Shown piece by piece: positions 53,252 through 64,000 of a stretch of DNA of 64,000 nt. Numbering within the stretch: position 1 is the first letter of the stretch; every line of letters begins with the position of its first letter. The position numbers and the translations under genes are program-made. The stretch is from NCBI GenBank assembly GCA_964030475.1, contig CAXIPT010000004.1:3025455-3089454 (forward strand), read 5' to 3'. The DNA comes from Tethya wilhelma (lineage: Eukaryota > Porifera > Demospongiae > Tethyida > Tethyidae). Below the pieces are notes generated by a model, which was not told the origin of the DNA, did not search any database, and was given only the letters and a program-made list of their open reading frames with translations.

Positions 53252-53686
53252 TTGCAGCAGAGAAGTATTGTATGTGTAAAGCTATGCAGTTTAGAGAATG
53301 GTGTTTCGTACTCCCCACCAATTTACACACACCAAAGAGGGTATAAAGTCTGTATAAGATGTGAAGGTGATATTTCTTCGACATTCAAAGCAAAATGTTA
53401 TAGTTCCTTAAGCGTGTATTTTCATATGATGCGTGGTGAATTTGATAATGAGTTGTGCTGGCCATTTCGTGGAGAGATTACCTTTCAGATACTGAGGCAA
53501 GATGGATCTGACGATCACAAAACAGCAACTGTTAAACTAGGCAATAAAGATTACTTCTCAAGAGTGATAGGGAATGATCTAAATATAAATGGTCAAGGAT
53601 GTATTCTACGGTCTGGTGTTGATAGATTCATAAAAAATGACAATGTTTTTTTTAAGATCCTCAAAATTTGTTATCAGAGAAGATAG
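53252..53686 (+). CDS. TRAF/MATH-domain exon (C-terminal, partial gene)
   Basis: The open frame ends at TAG 53684-53686. It reads as a TRAF C-terminal (MATH) domain: SPPIYTHQRGYKVCIRCEGD, then SLSVYFHMMRGEFDNELCWP, FRGEITFQILRQDGSDDHKT and FIKNDNVFFKI. These match the order of conserved blocks in TRAF proteins (GYK, hSlYf.lmrGefD..L.WPF, H, dD.ffIkv). TRAF domains bind receptor tails in innate immune and TNF-type signalling. RING, zinc-finger and coiled-coil exons are not seen upstream. The true 5' end of the exon is unclear (an AG near 53251-53255). It lies in the 3.3-kb piece bounded by Ns, so its location may be wrong. Confidence 0.75.
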   Translation: MQQRSIVCVKLCSLENGVSYSPPIYTHQRGYKVCIRCEGDISSTFKAKCYSSLSVYFHMMRGEFDNELCWPFRGEITFQILRQDGSDDHKTATVKLGNKDYFSRVIGNDLNINGQGCILRSGVDRFIKNDNVFFKILKICYQRR

Positions 53687-54240
53687 ACCTGCACTGTACT
53701 TGACTCAATGCATATAGCTTGGACATTTATTAATTGACTCTCCCTCACAAACTCAACACAGCTCTTCAGTTGAATCTGAATAATTTCAATTTCTTCTCTC
53801 TGACATTTAAGGGTTTTCATCTTCTGCTGAGTCAACACATTTAACTCACCAATGAGTTCTGTTCTCCTTACTTCAAGTTCTTCATGTAGATGTTGAAAGG
53901 TTTTGTGGATGCTGGCTTCAATAGCTGTTCGTTGATCAGTGATCTGCTCGCAATGTGTGTCTAGCTGTTCCAGTGCTTTATTCACAGTATCTAGTTGTGT
54001 CTCAACTGGCTCTAGAGAAGCTGTGATCTCATTCTTGTGTTTCTCAAACAATTCACTCACCAGGTCGTACTGGTGTCCCTGATGCAATCGAACTGTGCAA
54101 TGGAAGCATATGAGTTCTCCACACGTCTGGTATTTGGTTGACGTTTTCTTGCTTCATCTTTTCCACTGCCTCAGCACACGAGGTCTGCTCACTGATCATG
54201 GGAGGGTCCTTGAATCCCCCGAGGGTAGAGAGGGGGAGGG
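53674..54240 (-). pseudogene. TRIM-type B-box/coiled-coil exon with a frameshift
   Basis: The minus strand encodes the end of a B-box zinc finger (TCGELICFHCTVRLHQGHQY), then DLVSELFEKHKNEITASLEP and a heptad-rich coiled coil (QLDTVNKALEQLDTHCEQI through EIIQIQLKSCVEFVRES), the order of a TRIM/RBCC protein. The preceding B-box half (FKDPPMISEQTSCAEAVEKM) is in another frame, so a frameshift or sequencing error lies near 54120-54140. An N at 54244 and a contig-like join follow immediately. Its 3' end overlaps the TRAF-type frame on the other strand by 13 bp, so the real coding part probably ends earlier, at a splice site. TRIM proteins are ubiquitin ligases, often in immune defence. Confidence 0.65.
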
Positions 54241-54324
54241 ACCANTGTGTTGCGCATGAAGCCGAGAAGGAATTCGTTTCCCTTTGAGGAAGGATCTTGG
54301 TGTCGAGGCCGGGTGGTTTGAGCA

Positions 54325-54325
<1 letters not shown>

Positions 54326-54372
<47 letters not shown>

Positions 54373-55673
54373 TGTCTGTGTGTGTGAATGTGTGTAAAGT
54401 GGTCACTTCAGAAAGCCTTTGAAGACCATGAGAGCACTCATTGACAGAGAGTCACTATAATAGGTTAGACATTAGAGTGTTGATAATCAGGATCAAACAA
54501 AAGGATGGCAGTGCTCAATATTCTGCAAGGCACTATATGTAGCTGCAGATGACAAAAAAAGAGAGAGGAAATTGAGTTTCTTTATTGTTTCAACCACTCA
54601 AACAAACACAAGGATACACAGTTACACAGCTGTTGAGGATATATGTACGTATACTGTACATTAACACAAGTGAGTATGTGTGTATGTGTACAAATATTGC
54701 CTTAGGTCGCTAACAACAAAAATATATATAATGTGCATGAGTCTGTTTGCTTACAAGCAAAACAGCTATCTTGTCAAAGACGTACATCAAACATTGTCAT
54801 AGGCAACAAACAACATAATGTGAATGTGCATACAAAAACTAGCTTTAGGTCACAGACAACAAAAAATGGAAAAGACAACATAACCACATCTTATGAATTA
54901 AATGTTGGCCTTGCGTAATCTCCCGATTGGGTCTGTGGTTTGTATGGGAAAGGTCTATATAGATGGTTTTCAAGGCTAGACCATGCACATTAACATAATG
55001 CATGAATAGTCTATATTATATAGCGATCAATGTGAAAGGACATGTGTGTGCGTGTCTGTGTACGCGTGCGCATGTGTGTGTGTGTGCGTGTGTGTGTGTG
55101 TGTACATGTGTGTATTACTGTTCAGAGTCAGGCTTAAAAAGTTGGTGTGCTATTCTAATGAGGTGCCAGTGGTCTTGTGTTGACTGGTGTGACCCTCTCT
55201 CACAGATGGTAGGCAGTCTCGTCCCAAGACCACTCCCCAAACAAGAGGGTGGAGCTTATAAGAGGATCGAAACATTGGGCCACACCACACACCCATCCTG
55301 CAGGGTGGATGTTTGTGTGTGTATACACAGTGTAGTCACACCTGTAGACTGTGCAAGTACATACAGCACACTAGACTGAGTGTCTTGTGGCGGCCTTGAG
55401 GTCCAGAGTAAAACATGTGTCTTTTGACTCTTTTCACTATGTGTTGGTTCACATGCCATGCAGTGGGCAACAAAAGTAGGGTTTGATTCTCAGTATCCTT
55501 GCATGTGCTGTGCATGTTGCACAACAATGAATTGGTCCTTTGCTATGAAATACATCAACACAGAAATAGATATGAAGCCTCTGTTAAGTACATATGTTTT
55601 TTTTTGTGCATACATGGCATATGGGGAATTAATTCTTTATACATGTGAAATTCTCTAACAGGCTTTTTTAGGC
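54326..55673 (+). repeat. 1.35-kb duplication, copy 2 (pairs with 49602-50952)
   Basis: Same sequence as the first copy but continuing naturally past AGGC into ATTATTTGCTTCG. Together the two copies bracket the N-bounded 3.3-kb piece. Confidence 0.92.
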
Positions 55674-56207
55674 ATTATTTGCTTCGAACAAGCCTTAGTA
55701 CATGTCATTCCCAATACCATGTATGATGATAAATGCATAGAACTGCATGCTTAGTTTACACATGATGAGAAGATGCATGGAATGCATCACGGGATGGTAT
55801 TAAAAGTCGGTTGTGTTGATGTTGTCAGTATATCAGTGTAACCTACACCATCCTCAATAGGCCATGCATACCACCCAGGATGAAACAATTAGAAAGAGTT
55901 AAGAAAAACATTGTCACTGTAATAGAAACATTAGGGTAGCAATATATGCCTACTGTAACACTTGAATGATAGCGATATGTATGAGAGAGTATAAAAAAAT
56001 ATGATATCATGCCATGGGAATTATAATGTTAATGATGAATGACTATTACAGGTTATTAAGGATATAATCTGAAAGTTTGAAAGGCATAGTTTATAGAACA
56101 GGAGAGTAGAAAATAGCATACACATATACAAATAAGCCAGCTTAATTATTTTACGAAATGAACACAAAATTGTACAAATACTTTCTCTGGTAACTTACAT
56201 GCTCAAA
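55674..56207. other. 3' flank of the SIM-containing gene
   Basis: No gene seen; probably the 3' UTR and downstream region of the minus-strand gene ending at 56208. Confidence 0.4.
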
Positions 56208-57493
56208 TCAACTTATAACAATAGGACAATCCGGTGAACTTCCAGACATGCAATCCTCCTTGTTGTTATTGCTTTTACTTAAAGTCCAGACAACATTTGG
56301 AAGTTTCCCACCGGGATTTGGCTGGAGTTCCACTAATGGCGTTGTAGCTCTGTGTACATCAAGGGACTGGCTTGTAGCATGCTCGCTCTTAGCATTACTC
56401 TCTATTGGGGTGGTCTTGTATGAGGATACAGGCCCTTTAGAGGCTAGGGAGACCAGAGGATATTCTGATGAATGATTGTTGTTGTGTGGGTCAACTTTAG
56501 CTTCATTGCTAGGGTTGGAGAAGTTGTTTGTTTTTGTCTCTAATGAGGAAATAACTTCCTCTTTGAGTGTTTGGAAACAACCATGTGGTCTGTTTGGTGT
56601 TGTAATGGGTAAAGAATGCTCACTGAGGTTAGCATGAATAGATCCAGAGCTTCCTGGAGCAACTTGAGTTACAGACGCAATGTTCTTTGAAGTGACTGTT
56701 TGACAGGTAACAGGTGTGGGACTTTCAAAGGTGACATTGTCATCCTCAGCCAAGCATTTTTGTTCAAGGAGAGTGTCCACACTCAAAGCTAGAGAGTTAG
56801 AGGAAGCTTTTGCGGTTTGGATTGACTTTTCGGACCGTGACGTGTTGGTCAAATGTTTCGCTGCTGGTTTGACATCTGTGAAGGGTGACTGAGCTGAAGG
56901 GACAAAAGTGGGCATTTTAAAGTTTAGCAAACCTTTATAGGCATCCTGTGATTCTGTTTTGACGTCACGTGACAGTAATTCACAGTCGTGTGACTGCTTT
57001 CCTATCATTAGTGGTCGTACAATAGACTTGCTTGGTATCTGGGAAGAGGTGTGGCTTATTATGGGTGGAGCCTGACTTAAAGTGGGTGGGGTTTCAGTAC
57101 AGTCAACGTGAGTGAAATCTGTATCAAAATAAAGCGTCTTTTGTTTCTTTGGTGAGTCGTAAATGGATGCTACAGGACAGGGCCGCTTGGGAGATGTTGT
57201 AATTTGAACGACATCATTTTCATCAGTCATGACATCATTGCTATCACTGTCTGAGTCAATTACATATACAACTCGCTGTTCCTCCTTCAATCTGTCCTGG
57301 TCCAGTTTGTACTGAACATTGTCGTCCTGTAAACTCTTAGCATTCGAAACAGCATCCACTCTGTCCCGATGGCTACTATCCTGTCTGTCCTGTACACCTT
57401 GTCCTGAAGACCGAAGCCTCATTATTAACGGGAGTGGAATATCATCGTCCCCAGCACTGTCCTCATCACTATTTTCCTGTCCTGAAAAGTGTC
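56208..57493 (-). CDS. SIM gene, last exon
   Basis: The acceptor TTGTTTTTCAG precedes GACACTTTTCAGG. The frame starts GHFSGQENSDEDSAGDDDIP and stays open for 427 codons to the stop at 56208. Low-complexity acidic and Ser/Thr-rich composition, with no folded domain recognised. Confidence 0.75.
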
Positions 57494-57951
57494 CTGAAAA
57501 ACAAACAAAGATTTATATTGCAGTCATAGGATTTTTGTGGTAAAGTTGGACAACCACAACATGTGGAACTATCATAATCCTGCTGTAAGCAAGAGGTGGG
57601 CTTTTTTACAAAAAAACAAACAAAAAAAAAACAAACAAAAAAAAGCAACAACTAAGGGAGGGTCCTGCGATAGTGAATACAAAGTAAACAATACTAGACT
57701 AGCTATCTTTAAAAATATTTTTCCAGGTTTGATTTCAAAAAATTGTTCTAAGTGGATCGTTGGTAGTAGCGTGAGTAAGTGTCCTATTGAACTCAAAACA
57801 TCCAACACCTCTCATTGTCTGGAGGTTGTGATGTGTCTGTAGGTGGTGCCAATAGTAGACCAGGAATGCCACATTGTCTTTGCTCAATCCTCATTCACAT
57901 GCACTCTCACACAAACATACATGTACACACACACACACACTCACACACACN

Positions 57952-57998
<47 letters not shown>

Positions 57999-60273
57999 AT
58001 ATACTCATAACAAACAGGTCAATAAGAGATATCACACTATGAACCATTCACCCTCTGATTGTTGGCTTGTATCAAATGTAGTAATGAAATGACTGTAACC
58101 ACATTATTGAATTAAAGTGAACAAAAATAATTATGTCAAGGTGATTATGCCAATCAATTGCAGATGGCATTCATATTGACAAAAACAGTCAAAGCAAAAC
58201 AAAGTGGCCATTAGCGAAGAACAAGATTCCAAGCTTTTGAGAGACATAAGATCAAAGATATAATACTAATTGATCAGTAATTAATGAACACCGCCACAAA
58301 CATATTAACATGATTGTCTACACTCAAAATCAGTGATACGTAAAGCTATTCATGCATGCAGGTACTCCCCTGGAATCGAACCAACCTTAACTAAGAGAAA
58401 AAGAAATTTATAAGCTCTAAACGGGTTTAAAAAACTTTGTGTGCCATGAAAATATGTAGCTATGGGAAAATTTTCACTATTCAAATTTTTGCCAACTAGT
58501 GTAAATGGCAAACTTTAAAACATATGGTAATCTCACCGAATATCGAATCAATTGACATACACACAAAAATTAAACAATCAAAAACTTAAATTTTAGCACA
58601 TTATTATAATCGTGTATAGTGTCCAGTTCACAGCCACTTTAAATCATGTTGAACACAATGTCATGCTGATTAATGTACATCAGTACTGATGCATGTGATT
58701 ACATAATCTGACACATTAGGCATCCAAACAAAACATTTCTCACTGGTTAGTTGAGAAAACGAACTAACTCGGAAAAATCTACATCTGCAATGGTATTATT
58801 CAGAAATCAGATAAAAATAATGGGCAGAGCAATTTCGTTTAAAATTACTAACAATTTTTAAATGACTCACAAACCAGAACCTACAATAGCATTGTTATTG
58901 GAAACCATCACCATAGAAACCATGCATTTGGTGGCCAAGGGAGGAAGAATGCATGATACGTGAGAAACTTCCACTGACGATAATTTTTCTGTTGACAAAT
59001 GCTTCCATAGGATATGTTGACAGTCAATCTACATTGAAAGTAAGCAACGGTCATACCAGAATTAAGGAAAGTGCTGTATCTATAGGCGTCCATCCTATAG
59101 AGCTTATAAACAGCAGCTGTGAAGCATAACTCACAACAAATGTGTTCAATGATGCCTTACCAAAATATAGTTGACATTGCTTGTTATGATTACAACTAAA
59201 TGTCTAAATGTCTTGTAGCAGTACATGGTGACTGAAACAGTTTATCTAGCAACCAAAAGTTCTTGAAGTTCTTTCACTTCAAGCATAACAATCATAACAG
59301 CACATGGTTAACACAGAGTGTTATACAGGTAGGTATGGTAACAACCACATATTCCATCCATAGAGTGTTATACAGGTAGGTATGGTAACAACCACATATT
59401 CCATCCATAGAGTGTTATACAAGTCGGTATGGTAACAACCACATATTCCATCCATAGAGTGTTATAGAAGTAGGTATGGTAACAACCACATATTCCATCC
59501 ATTGCAGTACTCTCCCAAATTTACAAAAGGGAAGATGCTATGCAAGACAGAGGAATGGAAGGCAGCTATGTAGTCGTATAGTCTACAAAAACAAGTGCAC
59601 AATACAGGTATATACGACTTTGTAAAGAACATTATCACTGTACAGTACTTTTGATACCATAGCTGCCTCACTTCAAGCTAACAACAAAACCTATTCAAGT
59701 CACGAAGAGTGCTATACAAAATTAACAATAATACCAATTATAGCTATAATATTCCATCTATGACCATCCTCTGGAGAAAGAATGCTAGATATACGTATGC
59801 AAGACAGGGGAATGCATGCATGCAATGAAGGTTATGTAAGGAAGCACTGCAGAGGGTTAAGTACTGTATCAGTATAAAATGATCGTGACTATTGTACAGC
59901 CATCTTTACCAAGTGTTGTATACACAGTGACACGGAGATGTCTGTGGCTATGATTTAATTATTAGGTGAGGCTGTTCTAATTAAGGCCTAATTAAAGTGC
60001 GTATTCACATGGAATGTTTCCGTACTAATTCCGTGTGTTTAGTCGTCATAATTAAATTCCAATGAATATAGCCCACATGCCTAGCTAATTATTTATCTCC
60101 TAATGACAAGATAATGAGATTAGGGAACAACATTTCCCGATGGTAATTCACGGTTGAATTGATACTGGAATGTCCCAAAGGAGTGAATGAAACTATGTAA
60201 ACACAGATGTTAGAATAATTATAATTATCATAAAAGATTGTCAATTGGTTCTCCATAGGAACTGAATGGAAAG

Positions 60274-60316
<43 letters not shown>

Positions 60317-60595
60317 CTACAGTGTATGTAAAAAAAAAAAGACTGCAAACAATAGTATGGACTGATGGGATTCAAACCATGCAAGGATTATTTCACGTGA
60401 TGGTTAACAACACATAAAAATGGTTTAACTCTCACAGGGGTTCACCTTCAGCTGAGTGGTGATCACAGGTTGTCCTTGAAGACCCAGCGGTACTGTTCTT
60501 GGTAGGGGTCATGAGGTTCAAAGTTTGTAAGGTTGATGAGAGTTGTTTTGTTGGAGAGACTGGGTTGGTGGTCGGAGGAAGCTGTGATTTGCAAG

Positions 60596-60635
<40 letters not shown>

Positions 60636-61165
60636 TCTCTTTGAACTGTACACACATACAAACACACAATAAAGTTACTTTTCTTCTTTTTGCCTTTCTT
60701 TCTTTTTGCCTTTTCTTCTTCAAATTCACTAGCTAAATCATTGTAGGCTCTGGTGAACAGCTGTAGGAACAAGTTTGTGTTTGCACAGTAATATACAAGG
60801 CAAAGCTATAATTATTTTCTTGAGACTATTAATCTGCAATTGTATGAAAAGTAAAGGAACTATGTCACTATAATTTTTATAAGCGCTGTTTTGTTACCAA
60901 AAATAAAATGCATGATGTTTTGTGACATTTTTGGTTGACATATGTGCAATACATGTATGTTCATAAAACGTCAACTATTTTATTTTTAGTAACAAACAAC
61001 GTTTAATATAGTGACATAGTTCCTTTAAGACAATTATAATTATATAACACAGCAATAGTTCTATGTGGATAAGACTTACGCTAGCATTCTCAATTGTCAC
61101 AAATTCCACCATCTTTGGATCGGTTGCCGTTGGTAACGATGATGAGTCATCAGAGGATGGACCAC
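56208..61165 (-). CDS. Ser/Thr/Pro-rich nuclear-type protein with SUMO-interacting-like motifs (3' four exons)
   Basis: A family I do not recognise. Four exons join in frame on the minus strand: 61165-61080, 60760-60679, 60595-60446 and 57493-56208, about 530 residues with the 5' end missing. The first two give FVTIENAS-LFTRAYNDLAS and a charged tail EFEEEKAKRKKGKKKK. The third is Ser/Thr/Pro-rich. The long last exon is disordered, with VVYVI followed by DSDSDS (genomic about 57272-57243), a strong SUMO-interaction-motif shape of the kind seen in PIAS and DAXX proteins; a bipartite nuclear localisation signal near SPKRPCPVASIYDSPKKQKT; and a second short hydrophobic motif at the very end (SPDCPIVIS). 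A role in SUMO-linked nuclear scaffolding is inferred. Exon phases are consistent, which supports the model. Confidence 0.7.
57926..57994. repeat. (CA)n microsatellite with an N
   Basis: About 30 CA units with a CTCA interruption and an N at 57951. Confidence 0.93.
59315..59502. repeat. 47-bp tandem repeat, four copies
   Basis: Units start at 59315, 59362, 59409 and 59456 (AGAGTGTTATACAGGTAGGT...). The first two are nearly identical and the last two have a few substitutions. A small minisatellite in the SIM gene intron. Confidence 0.95.
60277..60313. repeat. (CA)n microsatellite
   Basis: About 18 CA units. Confidence 0.93.
60446..60595 (-). CDS. SIM gene, internal exon (Ser/Thr/Pro-rich)
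   Basis: The acceptor is CACACACAG at the end of a (CA)n run on the coding strand. The frame CKSQLPPTTNPVSPTKQLSS runs to HHSAEG with donor GTGAAC. Both ends are phase 1 and fit the neighbouring exons. Confidence 0.65.
60597..60634. repeat. (TG)n microsatellite at a splice acceptor
   Basis: About 19 units. On the coding strand it is a (CA)n run leading straight into the CAG acceptor of the exon at 60595. Confidence 0.9.
60679..60760 (-). CDS. SIM gene, internal exon (basic)
   Basis: The acceptor TTGTTCCTACAG leads to LFTRAYNDLASEFEEEKAKR and KKGKKKK, with donor GTAACT in phase 1. A run of lysines forms a possible nuclear localisation signal. Confidence 0.7.
60852..61027. mobile_element. MITE with AAGGAACT..TGTCACTATA ends, copy 2
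   Basis: A 176-bp element with perfect inverted ends (60852-60872 and 61007-61027; AAGGAACTATGTCACTATA within TA). Same family as 29151-29453. It lies in an intron of the SIM gene. Confidence 0.85.
61080..61165 (-). CDS. SIM gene, most 5' exon seen
   Basis: The acceptor GGTTTCTTCAG (coding strand) leads to GGPSSDDSSSLPTATDPKMV and EFVTIENAS at a GTAAGT donor, phase 0. Starts in phase 1, so at least one more exon lies upstream (higher coordinates), possibly in or beyond the gap at 63775. Confidence 0.7.
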
Positions 61166-63774
61166 CTGAAGAAACCATAGAAGAGAGTATGTAAACAAAT
61201 TAAGGTTAAGGTGTAAACAATCAATTAACCCATCAATTAGTGTCAATTATTAGAAAACAAAGGATTTCTAATAAAGTTAGCCACACCCTGCATTAGCATA
61301 ATCAAATAAGCTCCACCTACATAATAATAGTTATAAACAGTTGAGAAACAAAGCAGACAAGCACTTAAGAATGATAGATGAGCAAATTGTGTCCATGTGT
61401 GTGTGTGTGTGTGTATACTATTGTCGCTGTTCTTCAGATTTCATCATTTATGTGAATTCTCTCTCTCTCTTTCTACACACACATACACGCACACACACAC
61501 ACACACACACATACACACACAGTCACACACACATGCATGAACATGTACAACCACTGCTGCAACTCCAGCTGTCTGGAGTTGTATTTTATCCAGGGAAAAA
61601 TGCAGCCGTAAATTAGTCCATGTAGTATGCCCTACATGTCTGTAACTGTTGACCAGTAACTAAAGTAATTACTTTGAATTAGTGGTTAATTGAGAATGCT
61701 CTACCAGATTAATTAGAGTGCATAACTATTTAGCCTTGCATCCAGGCTTTTCCTATAGAATATGTGTGCTTGAGGAGAAAAAAAGACAAGACCTGGCTTA
61801 AGTTTGCAACTCGCAAAACTTGAAACACATGCCAGGAAGGCCTGGTAATGAGGCTAAGTTTAACAATGGTGATCACACAGTTTAGATTGTATGTGAGCTT
61901 CTGGTAAAGGTCATTATGAATCGACAGTATACCAAACTAACAACATTCCACTGTAGCAGCAAGTAAATGCAATTTCGACTGTATAGTCAATCTATGGACA
62001 CCTATTTCTGGATCTCACAATAAATATAATTTTGTTGCTGCTTGGTTCAGTCTATAGTCAAGTCAAGTCATTCAATAAAGTACTAATTTGACAGGGTAGG
62101 CAGATCGTTTCCTAGGAAACCGTACGCCCATCTTGAAAGACCTGGCTAGACAGTTGGACAGTGAACACGGGAATTAGGATACAAACTCATAGAAATGAAC
62201 AGCTAGAAAGGCTCTAAATGATCAGCTGATCCATGCAAAATCAATTTTGACCTACTATAAGTTAAAAAGCTTTTAGCAAATAAGCATTGATACATGCTAG
62301 CCATTCTGCTATTTTTATAAGACAGGTACACGGATAATTATACTTTCTGCTGGAGCCTGAATTAAGGTACTACGTATGTTCAGGAGACAATATTATATAT
62401 CATGACCATCTATTCACTGACAGGCTATAGCTGCTACAATCAACTTCCCACTACTCACATGCAATAATACTATTATAAGCATTATGTAGGCCTAGCTATC
62501 GTATCAAGTTATAGAATGAGATTGTACGCAAACTATGCACATGCGAACATAGCTACCAGAAAATGCCCAAACATTTACCCTGCCTGTACCTATGCACTTA
62601 TGTGTTCACAAGTGCAAGTGTCTTCAATTACAAACCAATCAAAACGACATTGGATCGGTGGAGCTTCGTCAAAACAGCCCAAGAGTTTTGAAACGTGATA
62701 AATTGGGCAGCCAATTCAATTCAGACCATCTTGAAATACGACACTGTACGTGCATATATAGGTAGTTAATAATATGATACAATCTTGAGCATGCAAGTGA
62801 ATGTGTGACTGTGTGTGTGAAATATCTGGAAGAAATGTGAGATTTGACAAAGCATGCGAACATGAGTTGTCTTTTCCTAAGAAATGATGTGTGTACTAGC
62901 TGTTGACAGCATCTAATCTCTAACTGTCCCAATTATCAAGGAAGACAGAAGTAATTCAATCTTAATTCTATACGACTTATTAATTTTTATAGGTTGTTTA
63001 TGTGTGCTTGCGTGAGGAGGAAGATAAGAAGGAGGGGGGGGGAAGGGAGGAAGGGAGAGTTAAATCAATTATGTACGTCTAATGTTGCAATACTGTAGTA
63101 AGTATTACAGTGAGTGACAGTGGAATGAGAAAAGTAATATTAGAAGGAGAACAATTTAGGCTTTTCTGTCAATAAGCAGACGCCAAGTTGTCTGGTCTTT
63201 GCATTGGTAGTGTTTCAATTTACCTCTCTGCTCTTCACAAGAAACTAATGAAGTACATCCATCTATTTAATTAAAATTACAAACGCATAAAACTGACCTT
63301 TGACCTCCCCTCCCCCCACCCCCTACACATACATAATCTCATCGATCACAAAGCTCTTCCTACACACTTAAAGACCAAAAGGAGACCTCCACTTTGTAAG
63401 AATACATCAAACTATTCCCATAATTGTTTGATTTCAAATTGATCAGATTAAAAAGTACAACCACACAGGCACCACAAATCTATAGTAAAGAAATCGCCAT
63501 AGAAACCATACATCACACACTCACAAAAAAACTCCACAAGTCAACGTACAGAGGGTTTTCATATGTGTGAAAGTTTGTGATACAAAAGTCGAGGTCTTTT
63601 GCAGTTCATTGACACTTGATCTATTGCTCACTCCAAAGTGGTAACCTGATACTAAGATGAAGAGAGAGTGGAATGACAATGACCTACTCTATAGGGAGAA
63701 CAGCGATGTAGCGAGGAATGAAAGATGAGAGGCTTGATGGATCGGTGCAGCCGGGCAGAAAACAAGCTGGGATG
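61166..63774. other. Region right of the last recognised exon
   Basis: I see no exon that I can support; it is probably intron or promoter of the SIM gene. It holds CA/TG microsatellites at 61397-61532 and a purine/G-rich patch at 63030-63058. Confidence 0.4.
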
Positions 63775-64000
63775 NNNNNNNNNNNNNNNNNNNNNNNNNN
63801 NNNNNNNNNNNNNNNNNNNNNNNNNNNNNNNNNNNNNNNNNNNNNNNNNNNNNNNNNNNNNNNNNNNNNNNNNNNNNNNNNNNNNNNNNNNNNNNNNNNN
63901 NNNNNNNNNNNNNNNNNNNNNNNNNNNNNNNNNNNNNNNNNNNNNNNNNNNNNNNNNNNNNNNNNNNNNNNNNNNNNNNNNNNNNNNNNNNNNNNNNNNN
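63775..64000. other. Assembly gap at the window end
   Basis: 226 undetermined bases up to the end of the window. Confidence 0.99.

Larger units (their letters stand above)
57494..60445 (-). other. Large intron of the SIM gene
   Basis: Nearly 3 kb bounded by donor GTGAAC (60445) and acceptor TTTTTCAG (57494). It holds an A-rich stretch (57605-57645), two CA microsatellites and a 47-bp tandem repeat. I see no convincing exon in it. Confidence 0.55.

Noticed and set aside
56208..57422. Naming the last SIM-gene exon as PIAS or DAXX
   Set aside because: Only the short SIM shape is shared; neither SP-RING, SAP nor DAXX helical-bundle sequence is visible.
58371..58400. A near-perfect B-box (GGTTCGATTCC on the minus strand) suggesting a tRNA
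   Set aside because: No matching A-box, D-arm or acceptor stem around it.
59315..59502. Regular 47-bp units considered as a CRISPR array
   Set aside because: The whole unit repeats in tandem without unique spacers, in a eukaryotic intron. It is a minisatellite.

Overview
This is a eukaryotic, AT-rich window full of microsatellites. It has classic GT..AG introns, MITE-like elements and a metazoan creatine kinase, so it comes from an animal. The overall texture (many (CA)n/(TG)n/(CT)n runs, ATGCATGC words, an intron-poor gene family, TRIM- and TRAF-type exons) fits a demosponge, but the species cannot be proven from the window.

1-12.3 kb: no gene that I can support, only microsatellites and AT-rich sequence. 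12.33-37.21 kb: a complete creatine kinase (CK) gene on the + strand, whose eight exon positions give about 376 residues. The central pair of exons (4 and 5), which encodes an active-site section, occurs three times, and the third copy of exon 5 is cut short. The last big intron of CK (about 13.3 kb) carries, on the opposite strand, a tandem array of single-exon class I SAM-dependent methyltransferase (MT) genes. Four intact copies lie in the intron (MT2, MT3, MT4, MT6), with pseudogenes MT1 and MT5 and fragments. The array continues past the CK stop codon with intact MT7 and pseudogene MT8, and a stray pseudogene (MT9) lies near 51-52 kb. Most MT copies share a TCACATGAC element (GTCATGTGA on the MT strand, an E-box/M-box type site) 5-80 bp upstream, and several have a basic N-terminal extension that looks like a mitochondrial presequence followed by a second in-frame ATG.

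37.8-42.2 kb: MT7, MT8, then a perfect 111-bp inverted repeat. A sequencing gap lies at 42.24-42.52 kb, with an apparent Illumina Nextera adapter at its left edge. 43.6-44.6 kb: an intron-less gene for a secreted, cysteine-rich protein with a mucin-like stalk and a probable GPI signal. 49.6-55.7 kb: a 1.35-kb sequence present twice, flanking a 3.3-kb piece bounded by single Ns. That piece holds MT9, a TRAF/MATH-domain exon (+) and a frameshifted TRIM-type B-box/coiled-coil exon (-), and it may be a misassembly. 56.2-61.2 kb: four 3' exons of a minus-strand gene for a Ser/Thr/Pro-rich, probably nuclear protein with SUMO-interacting-like motifs. The window ends in a gap from 63775.

The most interesting biology is the CK gene with phase 1-1 duplicated exon modules, and the antisense nest of methyltransferase paralogues inside its intron. 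The main caution is assembly quality: near-identical duplications, Ns at junctions and an adapter relic mean that some duplications may be artefacts.
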